Assembly: GCA_041485905.1 (NCBI GenBank)
Contig: JBGPKK010000191.1
Span: forward strand, 1-8,941
DNA length: 8,941 nucleotides
Reading direction: 5' to 3'
Origin: JAHFUI01 sp041485905
GTDB taxonomy: Bacteria > Acidobacteriota > Vicinamibacteria > Vicinamibacterales > CAVVIG01
The position numbers and the translations under genes were made by a program. Below are positions 1 to 6,689 of this stretch, piece after piece. Every line of letters begins with the position of its first letter. Position 1 is the stretch's first letter. The notes under the pieces are model-generated. The model searched no databases and was not told where the DNA came from. It saw only the letters and a program-made list of their open reading frames with translations.

Positions 1-677
1 CGGCCCGACTCCAGAGCGATATAGACCATCTGTGAACCTGGCGTGTGGCCAGGAGCTTTAATGAGGACGACCCCGGCGGCGAGGGGGTAATACTTTTCAT
101 AGTCCACCACGATATACCGCGCGGCCATCTCTTCTGTGAGCTTGATCTCCGGCATCTGTGGTGTCGTGAGGAGTGTCTGCACCTGGCTCTTCGTCAGGAT
201 CGTCCTGGGTGCAAGCTCTCGTGCACGCGACGTGCGTATGACTCCCGCGATGTGATCGCCGTGCTCGTGTGTCACAACGATCAGCTTCGCAGTCGTGAGC
301 GCGCGTTCCACCTGCCCCGCTGCTTCACTGTCATAGGGTTCCTCGACACCGCGACCGAAAAACCGATGGACCTGCTGGTCCATCCCGGCGTCCACCATGA
401 TGTGTCCATCGGCATACATCACCTGGAAGGCCGTGCGCGCCTGCACGCTCGGGTCTGCGGGAGCGCCTTTGACCGAGAAATTCTTCGTACGACGGCTCTC
501 CGCAAACTTCAGAATGTTCACGCGGAGCGGCCGTCGGCCGGGAATCAGCGCCGCCGTTGCGCGGATGGCCGGGAGGCTGGCGCGCCACTCAGAGAGATCA
601 GTCTGCGCACGCGCCGGCGCGTAGCCGATAACGATGCCAGCGGCGAGCAGGAGGGCGGTTGCGACGCTCTTACACAT
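1..677 (-). CDS. Exported metallo-beta-lactamase-fold hydrolase, partial (C-terminus outside window)
   Basis: I read 225 codons from the ATG at 677-675 on the minus strand to the left edge with no stop. Residues 1-25 form a Sec signal peptide: a basic start, a hydrophobic LLLAAGIVIG core and an AxA-type site at ARAQ. The metal-binding motif THEHGDH lies at residues 136-142 (H137, H139, D141, H142). The third-histidine motif GHTPGS is at 210-215 (H211), and a DAG segment at 96-98 precedes the zinc motif, as is normal for the fold. The later Asp and His ligands lie beyond the window. It should be a periplasmic binuclear-metal hydrolase; the substrate (ester, lactone, thioester or beta-lactam) cannot be read from these motifs. 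The start overlaps the end of the TRAP binding-protein gene by 8 nt (677-670), implying translational coupling. A GAGG lies about 15 nt upstream, too far for a good SD. The family call is secure; specificity is unknown. Confidence 0.88.
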   Translation of the reverse strand, partial: MCKSVATALLLAAGIVIGYAPARAQTDLSEWRASLPAIRATAALIPGRRPLRVNILKFAESRRTKNFSVKGAPADPSVQARTAFQVMYADGHIMVDAGMDQQVHRFFGRGVEEPYDSEAAGQVERALTTAKLIVVTHEHGDHIAGVIRTSRARELAPRTILTKSQVQTLLTTPQMPEIKLTEEMAARYIVVDYEKYYPLAAGVVLIKAPGHTPGSQMVYIALESG

Positions 678-1704
678 GAAGGAGTGACAGGACCTCGCGA
701 CTGTACTGACGGCGCGCCTCGCCGTAGATTGGCGTGACTGCAGCGACAAACGTGTTGTGCTCGTCCTGTGTGAGCTCGAGAATCTCGCCGCCTTCCGCGC
801 GAATGGCGGTCATCGCGTCTTCCTCTTCTTTGACGTGCAGTTCGCGTTGGAATCCGATCGCGTCATGAACCGCCTTCCGCAATTCCTCCTGCAGCGCGCG
901 CGGCCAGCCGTCGTACGTCGGGCGGTGCACGAAAATCGGACGGGACAGGTAGAAGTGATTCGTCGCCGAATGGAAGCGATGATACTTGTGCACGCCGTAC
1001 GTCACCGTGTTTGAGAATGGATTCTCTTGAGCGTCCAGCGTGCCGGCTTTGACGGCTTCGATCGCTTCCGAGAGGTCCATGATTTTCGGGTCCGCGCCCA
1101 GCAGCTCGAACGTCCTCGCCAGGACATTGCAGGGCAGTACACGAATCTTCATGCCCTTGATGTCGGCGGGTGTGCGTATCGGCCGGAGACGATTCGAGAT
1201 ATGGCGGAAGCCGTTTTCGAAGTAGCCGAGGATCCGATAGTTCATTCCCGCTTCGATTCTGGCAGTCAGCACCTGACCGAGGCGCCCGTCCATACTGATG
1301 CGAGCCTGCCCCGCGTCGGAAAAGAGAAACGGAAGGTCGGCCGCTCCAAGGTCGAGAACCCGATCTGTCAGGTAGCTGCTGGATTGATACCCGAGCGTCA
1401 GCACACCCTGTTCGACCAGCCACAGGATGTCCTCGCCGCGATAGCCGAGGTCCAGGATGTTGTAGACGTACTTCACCTCCACCTCGTCGCCAAACCTGGC
1501 TTCGAGCCGATCGCCAATTCTCTTGAGCGCAAGGCTGAAGCCGGTGGAGGGCGGCCCGTACCCGCCCATCAGAATCCGGATGCGCCGTTTGGCGTTGCCT
1601 GCTGGCTGCTGTCGGACGGCAGCCATCGCGTCTGCAACGGGCCGTCCCGCCACCATCGCCGCGCCAATCAGCGCTGAATTCTTGAGAAAGCGTCGCCTCG
1701 ACAT
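670..1704 (-). CDS. TRAP transporter solute-binding protein, DctP family, Tat-exported
   Basis: This 344-residue protein has the usual length for DctP-type periplasmic receptors, which bind mostly carboxylates and pass them to a DctQM permease. It opens with a near-perfect twin-arginine motif, SRRRFLK (residues 2-8), then a hydrophobic stretch and an AMAAV cleavage region near residue 29, so it is probably exported folded by the Tat system. Family hallmarks are NGFRHISNRLRPIRTPADIK (164-183), then GMKIRV with R188, the likely carboxylate-binding arginine, and DAQENP (225-229) in the second lobe. The start is fixed by the Tat motif beginning at residue 2. The gene is divergent from the 1734 gene across 29 bp and overlaps the downstream hydrolase gene. 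No permease gene is visible, so it is either an orphan receptor or its DctQM lies to the left or elsewhere. The ligand is unknown. Confidence 0.93.
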   Translation of the reverse strand: MSRRRFLKNSALIGAAMVAGRPVADAMAAVRQQPAGNAKRRIRILMGGYGPPSTGFSLALKRIGDRLEARFGDEVEVKYVYNILDLGYRGEDILWLVEQGVLTLGYQSSSYLTDRVLDLGAADLPFLFSDAGQARISMDGRLGQVLTARIEAGMNYRILGYFENGFRHISNRLRPIRTPADIKGMKIRVLPCNVLARTFELLGADPKIMDLSEAIEAVKAGTLDAQENPFSNTVTYGVHKYHRFHSATNHFYLSRPIFVHRPTYDGWPRALQEELRKAVHDAIGFQRELHVKEEEDAMTAIRAEGGEILELTQDEHNTFVAAVTPIYGEARRQYSREVLSLLHV

Positions 1705-1727
1705 GAGTCGCTCGGGCGGAGTATATA
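1698..1727 (+). promoter_or_regulatory. Putative promoter for the MBL/quinoprotein unit, leaderless type
   Basis: TCGACA (1698-1703) matches the -35 consensus at 5 of 6 positions. After an 18-bp spacer, TATATA (1722-1727) forms a -10 box. Only 6 nt (1728-1733) separate the -10 from the ATG at 1734, so transcription would begin at or next to the start codon and give a leaderless mRNA. No SD is correctly placed; the nearest purine-rich run (GGGCGGA, 1714-1720) ends 13 nt upstream. The -35 box lies inside the first codons of the divergent DctP gene. This is a motif match only. Confidence 0.5.
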
Positions 1728-1732
1728 CGAGC
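1710..1732. promoter_or_regulatory. Inverted repeats in the divergent intergenic gap (candidate shared operator or double -10)
   Basis: The 29-bp gap between the two divergent starts contains a perfect 8-bp palindrome, GTATATAC (1721-1728). It reads TATATA on both strands and could act as a -10 box in both directions. It lies within a looser inverted repeat, GCTCG (1710-1714) and CGAGC (1728-1732), spaced by 13 nt. On the minus strand, TATATA ends 17 nt before the DctP ATG, giving a leader of about 11 nt with no evident SD; no good minus-strand -35 was found. The pattern is clear but its function is inferred. Confidence 0.35.
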
Positions 1733-1733
1733 C

Positions 1734-3227
1734 ATGAAAATGCGCTTGTTGATCACGGCAATGGCGGTTTTTGTAGCTGGCGCGGTGATTGAGAGTCAGA
1801 ACGCCGGCGGGCCTGTGGCGGCCGCGGCGGCTGCGCTCGGCGCCGGCAACCTGCGCTCGATCCAGTATTCGGGCTGGGGCTCCGACTACATCTTCGGCCA
1901 GGCGTACGACGGGGGTTCGCCCTGGCCCCGATTCAACGTGCCGAGCATCACGGTCGCGATCGACTACACGACGAACACGCTTCGCGACGATCGCCGCCGG
2001 ACGCAGGCCGAGAATCCGCCGCTCGGAGGTGGCTTCCAGCCGCTGGTCGGAGAGCAACGACAGATCTGGGCGCTCAGCGGCGGATACGCATGGGACACGT
2101 CCGGACAGACCGTCTCGCCAGCAGCCGTGGAGCGCGATATGCGAAGCGCTGTGGAAGGCCGGACCACACAAATCTGGCTGACGCCGCACGGCTTCATCAA
2201 GGCCGCGCAAGCCGGCAATGCAGCGGTGCGCGTAGAGGACGTGCGCGGCGTCAGGAAGAGCGTGATCACCGTGACCACGCCGATGAAGGTCCGTCTCGAG
2301 GGCGTGCTGAACGATCAGAACCTTGTCGAGCGGATCGACACGTGGATCGCCAATCCCGTCCTTGGAGACATGAAGCTCGAAGCGATTTTTTCAGACTACA
2401 AGGACTTCGGCGGCGTGAAGTTTCCGACGCGCATCCTGCAGCGGTCGGCGGGCTATCCCCTGCTCGACCTGACGATCACGGAGGTGACGCCGAATGCTGC
2501 GGTCGCGCTCGATGTGCCCGCAAGCATCAGGCAGGGGGCGGCGGCGCCGACGACGCTCGTGCCCGAGAAAGTCTCGGAGGGTCTGTGGATCGTTCCGGGC
2601 AACGCGAAGAGCATCGCCGTCGAGTTTCGCGATCACGTCGTGATGGTGGATGCCCCGGAAAACGAGACGCGATCGCTGGCCGTCATGGATGCGATCCGGA
2701 AGACGATCCCCGGCAAGCCGATCAGGTACATCGTCAACACCCATACGCATTTCGATCACGCCGGGGGGCTGCGCACGTATGCGGCCGACGGTGCAACGAT
2801 TGTGACGCAGGCCGGGAACATCCCGTACTACCAGCAGGTCTGGTCCAATCCGCGCACGATCGCGCCCGATCGGCTCGCGCGATCGGGTCGCACTCCCGTG
2901 TTCGAAGGCATCATCGGGAGTCGGACATTTCGGGATGACATGCACGAGATGGTCATCTATCACTATGCCGGGAACATGCACAACGCGGGGATGCTGATGG
3001 TGTTTCTGCCGAAGGAGAGGATGCTGATCGAAGCGGATTCGTGGACGCCGACGAACAATCCGAACGAGCCGCCGGCTGGCCTCCCGAATCTTGTCCAGTT
3101 CCTCGATGCGGTGGATCGCCTCCGCTTGGACATCCAACAGATCCTGCCGATTCATGGCCGCCTCACCACGCTTGACGAAGCGCGCGCGGCGGTGGAGACG
3201 TTCAGGCGGACCCAGGTATTCAGGTAG
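1734..3227 (+). CDS. Exported MBL-fold metallohydrolase with a large N-terminal domain
   Basis: The protein has 497 residues. Residues 1-20 form a signal sequence (MKMR, then LLITAMAVFVAGAVI). Residues about 35-260 form an extra domain rich in beta-type sequence (for example IWLTPHGFIK, KLEAIFSDYKDFGGVKFP) that recalls LolA/lipoprotein-sorting-type beta sheets, but I cannot assign a family. The MBL domain occupies about 275-497 and keeps a full binuclear set: HTHFDH at 337-342 (H337, H339, D341, H342), H416 in GNMHNAG, D435 in LIEADSW and H474 in LPIHGR. The usual GHTxG is replaced by GNMHNAG, but the histidine is kept. The start at 1734 is supported by the signal peptide and a -10 box 6 nt upstream. 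It is probably co-transcribed with the quinoprotein 28 bp downstream. It acts in the periplasm on an unknown substrate. Confidence 0.9.
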   Translation: MKMRLLITAMAVFVAGAVIESQNAGGPVAAAAAALGAGNLRSIQYSGWGSDYIFGQAYDGGSPWPRFNVPSITVAIDYTTNTLRDDRRRTQAENPPLGGGFQPLVGEQRQIWALSGGYAWDTSGQTVSPAAVERDMRSAVEGRTTQIWLTPHGFIKAAQAGNAAVRVEDVRGVRKSVITVTTPMKVRLEGVLNDQNLVERIDTWIANPVLGDMKLEAIFSDYKDFGGVKFPTRILQRSAGYPLLDLTITEVTPNAAVALDVPASIRQGAAAPTTLVPEKVSEGLWIVPGNAKSIAVEFRDHVVMVDAPENETRSLAVMDAIRKTIPGKPIRYIVNTHTHFDHAGGLRTYAADGATIVTQAGNIPYYQQVWSNPRTIAPDRLARSGRTPVFEGIIGSRTFRDDMHEMVIYHYAGNMHNAGMLMVFLPKERMLIEADSWTPTNNPNEPPAGLPNLVQFLDAVDRLRLDIQQILPIHGRLTTLDEARAAVETFRRTQVFR

Positions 3228-3244
3228 TTTTCGTAACTTCCTTC

Positions 3245-3250
3245 AGGGGG
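3245..3250 (+). promoter_or_regulatory. Ribosome binding site of the quinoprotein gene
   Basis: AGGGGG (3245-3250) lies 5 nt before the ATG at 3256. This is the SD that decides the start: the open frame extends back to 3091, inside the upstream hydrolase gene, but a signal peptide begins only at 3256. Confidence 0.75.
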
Positions 3251-3255
3251 AAACC

Positions 3256-4875
3256 ATGAGCGACTGTGTGCCGGCACCGATTTCTCGTCCCACAACGGTG
3301 ATCGTGGCGTTCGTGATGCTGGCCGCGGGCGTGTTCATCGCCGCGGCACCCGCGGCCGACGTCATTGCGGCGGACTGGCCAAGCTACAACAGGACGCTCA
3401 CCTCTGAACGCTATGCGCCGTTCGATCAGATCAACAGGACCAATGCCTCCAGGTTGAAGCAGCTGTGCGTCTACGATCTCAACGTTGATACCAGCTTTCA
3501 GACCGGTCCGATCGTGATTGGCCGCACCCTGTATGCCACGACGGACAAGGAGATCCTCGCGATCGACGCCGAGACGTGCCGGCTGAAGTGGCGTGTGCGC
3601 GAAGACGGCCCCTCGGTCGGATTGCGGGTCAACCGCGGGGCAGCCTATCTCGACGGGCGGCTCTTCCGCGGCACAGGAGAGGGCGACGCTCTCGCCTACG
3701 ATGCGGCGACCGGCAGGAAGCTGTGGAGCACACACCTCGCCGATCCAGCAAAAGGTGAAAGCATGCCCGGGGCTCCCATCGCCTGGAACGGGCTGCTCTT
3801 CATTGGTACCGCGGGGAGCGACCGTTACGGCGTGTTGGGCCGCGTGTATGCCCTTGATGCCCGGACCGGCAAGGTCGCGTGGGAAACCTATACCGTGCCG
3901 ACCGACGCGCCACAGCCCGGCAACCAAAAAATGCAGGCGCAAGCCAGGGCGACGTGGGGCAACGCGAACGGAGTGCCGATCACCGGCGGCGGCACGTGGA
4001 CGACCTTTACGCTGGATCCGGAGCGCGGACTCCTGTACGTCCCCGTCGGCAATCCCGGTCCGGACTTCGCCACCGACGTGCGCCCCGGCGCCAATCTCTA
4101 CACGAACTCGATCCTCGTGCTGGAGGCGGCGACTGGAATCTATCGCAATCATTATTCGCTGGTCCCAGCCGATTCCCACGATTGGGACCTGGCTGCCGCG
4201 CCGGTCCTCGTCACGACAAAGAGCGGCAAGCGCATCGTCGCAGGAGCGCCAAAGGACGGCCTGCTCCACGTCTACGACGTGACGACCGACAAGAAGCTCT
4301 ATGCGACCCCGATCACCACGCGCGAGAGCGACGACGTGCCGTTATCCACGACGCCCACGCGTTTCTGTCCGGGCGCCGCTGGCGGCACCGAATGGAACGG
4401 CCCGGCCTACAGCCCCGACACCAATTTGTTCTACGACGGCACCGTGGATTGGTGCGTGACGGTGACGCTCGACCCGGCCGAGCTCGCCAAGAAGCCCGGC
4501 CAGAATTGGACAGGCACCCAGCTCGCGGCTCAATTCGGCACAAAAGACCTCAACTGGTCGGGATGGGTGACCGCAACCGACGCCGACACCGGACAAGTGA
4601 AATGGCGCTTTCATGCCAGCGCCCCGGTGCTGTCGGGCATCACGCCGACGAAAGGCGGCCTCGTGTTTGCCGGGGACATGGACAAACATGCGTATGCGTT
4701 CGATGCCGGCACCGGCAAAGTCCTCTGGCGGGCGGAGCTGCCCGGCGCGCCGGGCGGCGGCGTGATCACCTATGTGGTCGACGGCAAGCAGCGTGTGGCA
4801 TTCGTCACGGGAACGCGGTCGCAGGTTTTTCCCGTGTCTCCGTCGAGTGCGCAGATCGTCATCTTCGGATTGTGA
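3256..4875 (+). CDS. Periplasmic PQQ-type quinoprotein dehydrogenase (beta-propeller), no haem domain
   Basis: The protein has 539 residues, with a hydrophobic signal at about 13-38. The mature start DWPSYNRTLTSERYAPFDQI (40-59) is typical of PQQ alcohol dehydrogenases. Propeller W-motifs (DaxTGkxxW) recur at 104, 149, 201, 442 and 483, with degenerate copies near 290 and 341. Active-site regions are recognisable: VNRGAAY (125-131), GAPIAWNGLLFIGTAGSDRYG (172-192), GNPGPD with N266, and SHDWD with D309 and D311. Two departures stand out. The vicinal Cys-Cys that normally precedes VNRG is absent (the segment reads DGPSVGLR), and the Ca-binding Glu of the usual SGAE motif appears as Asp (D189). 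There is no CxxCH, so electrons must go to a separate carrier. It follows the MBL gene by 28 bp in a likely operon. Substrate is unknown; a non-enzymatic PQQ-like propeller is the main alternative. Confidence 0.88.
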   Translation: MSDCVPAPISRPTTVIVAFVMLAAGVFIAAAPAADVIAADWPSYNRTLTSERYAPFDQINRTNASRLKQLCVYDLNVDTSFQTGPIVIGRTLYATTDKEILAIDAETCRLKWRVREDGPSVGLRVNRGAAYLDGRLFRGTGEGDALAYDAATGRKLWSTHLADPAKGESMPGAPIAWNGLLFIGTAGSDRYGVLGRVYALDARTGKVAWETYTVPTDAPQPGNQKMQAQARATWGNANGVPITGGGTWTTFTLDPERGLLYVPVGNPGPDFATDVRPGANLYTNSILVLEAATGIYRNHYSLVPADSHDWDLAAAPVLVTTKSGKRIVAGAPKDGLLHVYDVTTDKKLYATPITTRESDDVPLSTTPTRFCPGAAGGTEWNGPAYSPDTNLFYDGTVDWCVTVTLDPAELAKKPGQNWTGTQLAAQFGTKDLNWSGWVTATDADTGQVKWRFHASAPVLSGITPTKGGLVFAGDMDKHAYAFDAGTGKVLWRAELPGAPGGGVITYVVDGKQRVAFVTGTRSQVFPVSPSSAQIVIFGL

Positions 4876-4931
4876 GTCGTGTGCCCTGTCTTTCGCTTGT
4901 ATGTACCGCCGTGCTGGCGCGTCGCGATCGC

Positions 4932-4969
4932 ACCGGCCGGCTGCGGCCACTCGTGAGAGGGCGGCCGGT
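4932..4969 (+). repeat. Imperfect GC-rich hairpin downstream of the quinoprotein gene
   Basis: ACCGGCCG (4932-4939) pairs perfectly with CGGCCGGT (4962-4969) across a 22-nt loop, about 55 nt after the quinoprotein stop. No T-run follows, so it is not a classical intrinsic terminator. In sequence this GC-rich, an 8-bp match could be chance. Confidence 0.25.
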
Positions 4970-5228
4970 CGGGAGGCGCCACTGTGCGCGGCAGGTTCTC
5001 CTCGCGGCGATCCTGCCCCCGTGCAGCTCGCTTGGCGCCCTCGGACCCGTGCTCCGCGTCGACTTTCCCGCCAGAATCCCGCTCGTGGAGTTCCACTGCT
5101 CGACAGGTGTGATGATCGCACCACGATTCATCTCGGAGGTTCCGTCCAGCGCAGATCTTCACGCGCGCTAAGAGGTTGGCTGGCTACGGGGACCTTCCCG
5201 GGCGATTCGGATCGATCGAGGACGTGCC

Positions 5229-5247
5229 CGGCCTTCCAGGAAGGCCG
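5229..5247. repeat. Perfect 19-bp palindrome (candidate operator or hairpin)
   Basis: Arms CGGCCTTCC (5229-5237) and GGAAGGCCG (5239-5247) are exact reverse complements around a single A at 5238. It lies 98 bp before the ATG of the FMN-domain/methyltransferase gene. As DNA it fits a dimeric regulator site with a TTCCAGGAA core; as RNA it would fold into an 8-bp stem with a CAG loop. No T-tract follows, so an operator seems likelier than a terminator. Confidence 0.5.
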
Positions 5248-5325
5248 TCGCCTTCATCAACGCACGCATCCGACGGCTGCGGCGCGGCAACCAGGCACCG
5301 TGGGACGAGGTGGCGCGCAACCTAA

Positions 5326-5336
5326 TAAAATTGAGG
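5326..5336 (+). promoter_or_regulatory. AT-rich -10-like element and SD before the fusion gene
   Basis: TAAAAT (5326-5331) matches the -10 consensus at 5 of 6 positions within a short AT-rich island. GAGG (5333-5336) lies 9 nt before the ATG at 5346 and supports that start over the in-frame GTG at 5310. The two are too close for both to work from this promoter, since a transcript starting 6-7 nt after TAAAAT would lack the SD. One of the two is therefore probably not used. No clear -35 was found. Confidence 0.4.
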
Positions 5337-5345
5337 TCATCCGAA

Positions 5346-6635
5346 ATGGCAGCGACTCGCGCGGAGATACTCGCATTCATGGGTGCGCATTCGATGGCGG
5401 TTCAGGCGTCCGTCTCGATGTGGAACGCCCCGCAGGCGGCAGCTGTCGGCGTCATCGTGACCGACGCGTTCGAGCTGTTCTTCGATACTCTCGATTCGAC
5501 TCGAAAGGTCGGGAACCTCCGGACGAATCGGCGGGTCGCGTTCGTGATCGGCGGCCTCGCCGATGGTGAGAAGCGGAGCGTTCAATACGAAGGCGTCGTG
5601 GACGAGCCAACCGGGCCTGAACTGGAACAACTGAAAACGCAGTACTTCGCTCGATTTCCCGACGGACCCGAGCGGCAGGCGTGGCCCGGACTGACCTACA
5701 TGCGGGCCAGGCCCCGCTGGATTCGTTTCAGCGATTTTCATCAGACTCCGCCGGAGATCGTCGAGCTCACCTTCAACGAAACGGCATCGCAGGCGGGCAT
5801 GACACCGGTGGGATTGACGGCATGCTGGGTCGCCGCGAGCCGCGCGCTCGAAACCGAGAGCGCCACGCCCCTCTTCAACGATCCGTACGCGCGCGAGCTG
5901 GCCGGTGACGCCGGGTTCGCGATGATGTCCATCACGCGTGCCGCCATGGGCGTGCCCAATACCAGCGGCCCCGAAGTGTACCTGTCCATCCGCACACGAT
6001 TCCTCGACGACGGGCTGCTCGCCTCAGTGGGTGAGTCATCGATCACGCAGACCGTCATCCTCGCGGCCGGAATGGACGCTCGTGCGCTTCGGCTTGGTTG
6101 GCCGGCGGCCATGACGGTGTACGAAATCGATCGCGACGACGTGTTCGATCGCAAGGAAGAGGCGCTTGGCCGCTTGAATGCCCGGCCGACGTGCGACCGG
6201 CGAATCGTACGGGCGGACCTCGCGAAGCCGTGGGTTCAGCATCTCCTGGATGCCGGGTTCGATCCGACGCGGCCCACGGCCATCCTCGCCGAGGGGCTGC
6301 TCATGTACCTCGATGAGCGCGCCGCGATCGCCCTGTTCACGGAGTTGAAGAGCCTCGCGTGCGAAGGCAGCTGGATCGCGATGGACCTGGTCAACCCGGA
6401 GATGCTGACGTCGGTGTACACCGCGGGCTATATGAAGAAGCTGGCCGAGCTCGGATGTCCCTGGACATTCGGCGTCAGCGATCCCGTGGCGTTCCTGGCT
6501 CAGCATGGCTGGCGCGGGGAGTGGGTGAGCCCTGGTGATCCCCAGGCCAACTACGGCCGCTGGCCGTTTCCTGTCGCACCGCGCAGCATGCCGGGGCTTC
6601 CACGGACCTTTCTGGTCACGGCACGTCGTTTGTGA
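5346..6635 (+). CDS. Fusion of an FMN-binding PNPOx-like domain and a TIGR00027/LCM-type SAM methyltransferase
   Basis: This is one 429-residue frame with two domains. Residues 1-142 resemble the pyridoxamine 5'-phosphate oxidase-like split barrel (FMN or F420 binding): PQAAAVGVIVTDAFELFFDT (29-48), the phosphate-contact region STRKVGNLRTNRRVAFVIG (51-69), VQYEGVVDEPTG (79-90) and RPRWIRFSDF (122-131). After a short linker, M152-TPVGLTACWVAASRALETE begins a TIGR00027-type methyltransferase. It has SAM motif I VILAAGMDARALRL (237-250), the acidic VYEIDRD (258-264), ADLAKPW (290-296) and AEGLLMYL (315-322). Standalone versions of each half are common, so this looks like a true fusion or two genes joined by loss of a stop; a possible internal start is the ATG at 5799, preceded by AGG. 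Substrates are unknown. The start at 5346 is chosen for its GAGG and for fit to the first domain; GTG 5310 would add 12 residues. Confidence 0.85.
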   Translation: MAATRAEILAFMGAHSMAVQASVSMWNAPQAAAVGVIVTDAFELFFDTLDSTRKVGNLRTNRRVAFVIGGLADGEKRSVQYEGVVDEPTGPELEQLKTQYFARFPDGPERQAWPGLTYMRARPRWIRFSDFHQTPPEIVELTFNETASQAGMTPVGLTACWVAASRALETESATPLFNDPYARELAGDAGFAMMSITRAAMGVPNTSGPEVYLSIRTRFLDDGLLASVGESSITQTVILAAGMDARALRLGWPAAMTVYEIDRDDVFDRKEEALGRLNARPTCDRRIVRADLAKPWVQHLLDAGFDPTRPTAILAEGLLMYLDERAAIALFTELKSLACEGSWIAMDLVNPEMLTSVYTAGYMKKLAELGCPWTFGVSDPVAFLAQHGWRGEWVSPGDPQANYGRWPFPVAPRSMPGLPRTFLVTARRL

Positions 6636-6689
6636 AAGTATGGCTGGTCGTTCCAGATCAGCCCTCCTCGGATAAATCACTGAAAGAAT

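Larger units (their letters stand above)
4876..5345 (+). other. 470-bp region with no convincing gene
   Basis: Frames here on both strands give arginine- and proline-rich sequence without motifs, as expected of GC-rich noncoding DNA. One plus-strand frame is open from 5172 into the following gene (it includes RKAVAFINARIRRLRRG) and looks mildly protein-like, but it has no start codon before the GTG at 5310. It may be a gene remnant or chance. The region also holds the two inverted repeats listed separately. No rRNA, complete tRNA or insertion sequence is visible. Confidence 0.5.

Noticed and set aside
2391..3155. Minus-strand open frame opposite the second MBL gene
   Set aside because: The plus strand encodes the HTHFDH and other MBL ligands; the minus product is motif-free and Arg/His-rich.
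3091..3255. Upstream start for the quinoprotein, adding 55 residues
   Set aside because: It lies wholly inside the preceding gene, has no SD, and would bury the signal peptide that begins at 3256 behind a strong SD.
3220..4269. Minus-strand open frame of 349 codons opposite the quinoprotein gene
   Set aside because: It is antisense to a well-supported PQQ propeller, with no recognisable motifs and no start signal.
3256..4875. Cytochrome c domain on the quinoprotein
   Set aside because: No CxxCH is present; the four cysteines (71, 108, 371, 400) are scattered and the protein ends right after the propeller.
4924..4931. GCGATCGC octamer (HIP1-like palindrome)
   Set aside because: I noted only this one copy, in very GC-rich sequence, so there is no sign of an iterated element.
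5310..5345. GTG start of the fusion gene
   Set aside because: The ATG at 5346 has GAGG at 9-nt spacing and fits the usual start of the split-barrel domain; the GTG has only a purine run directly abutting it. It cannot be fully excluded.
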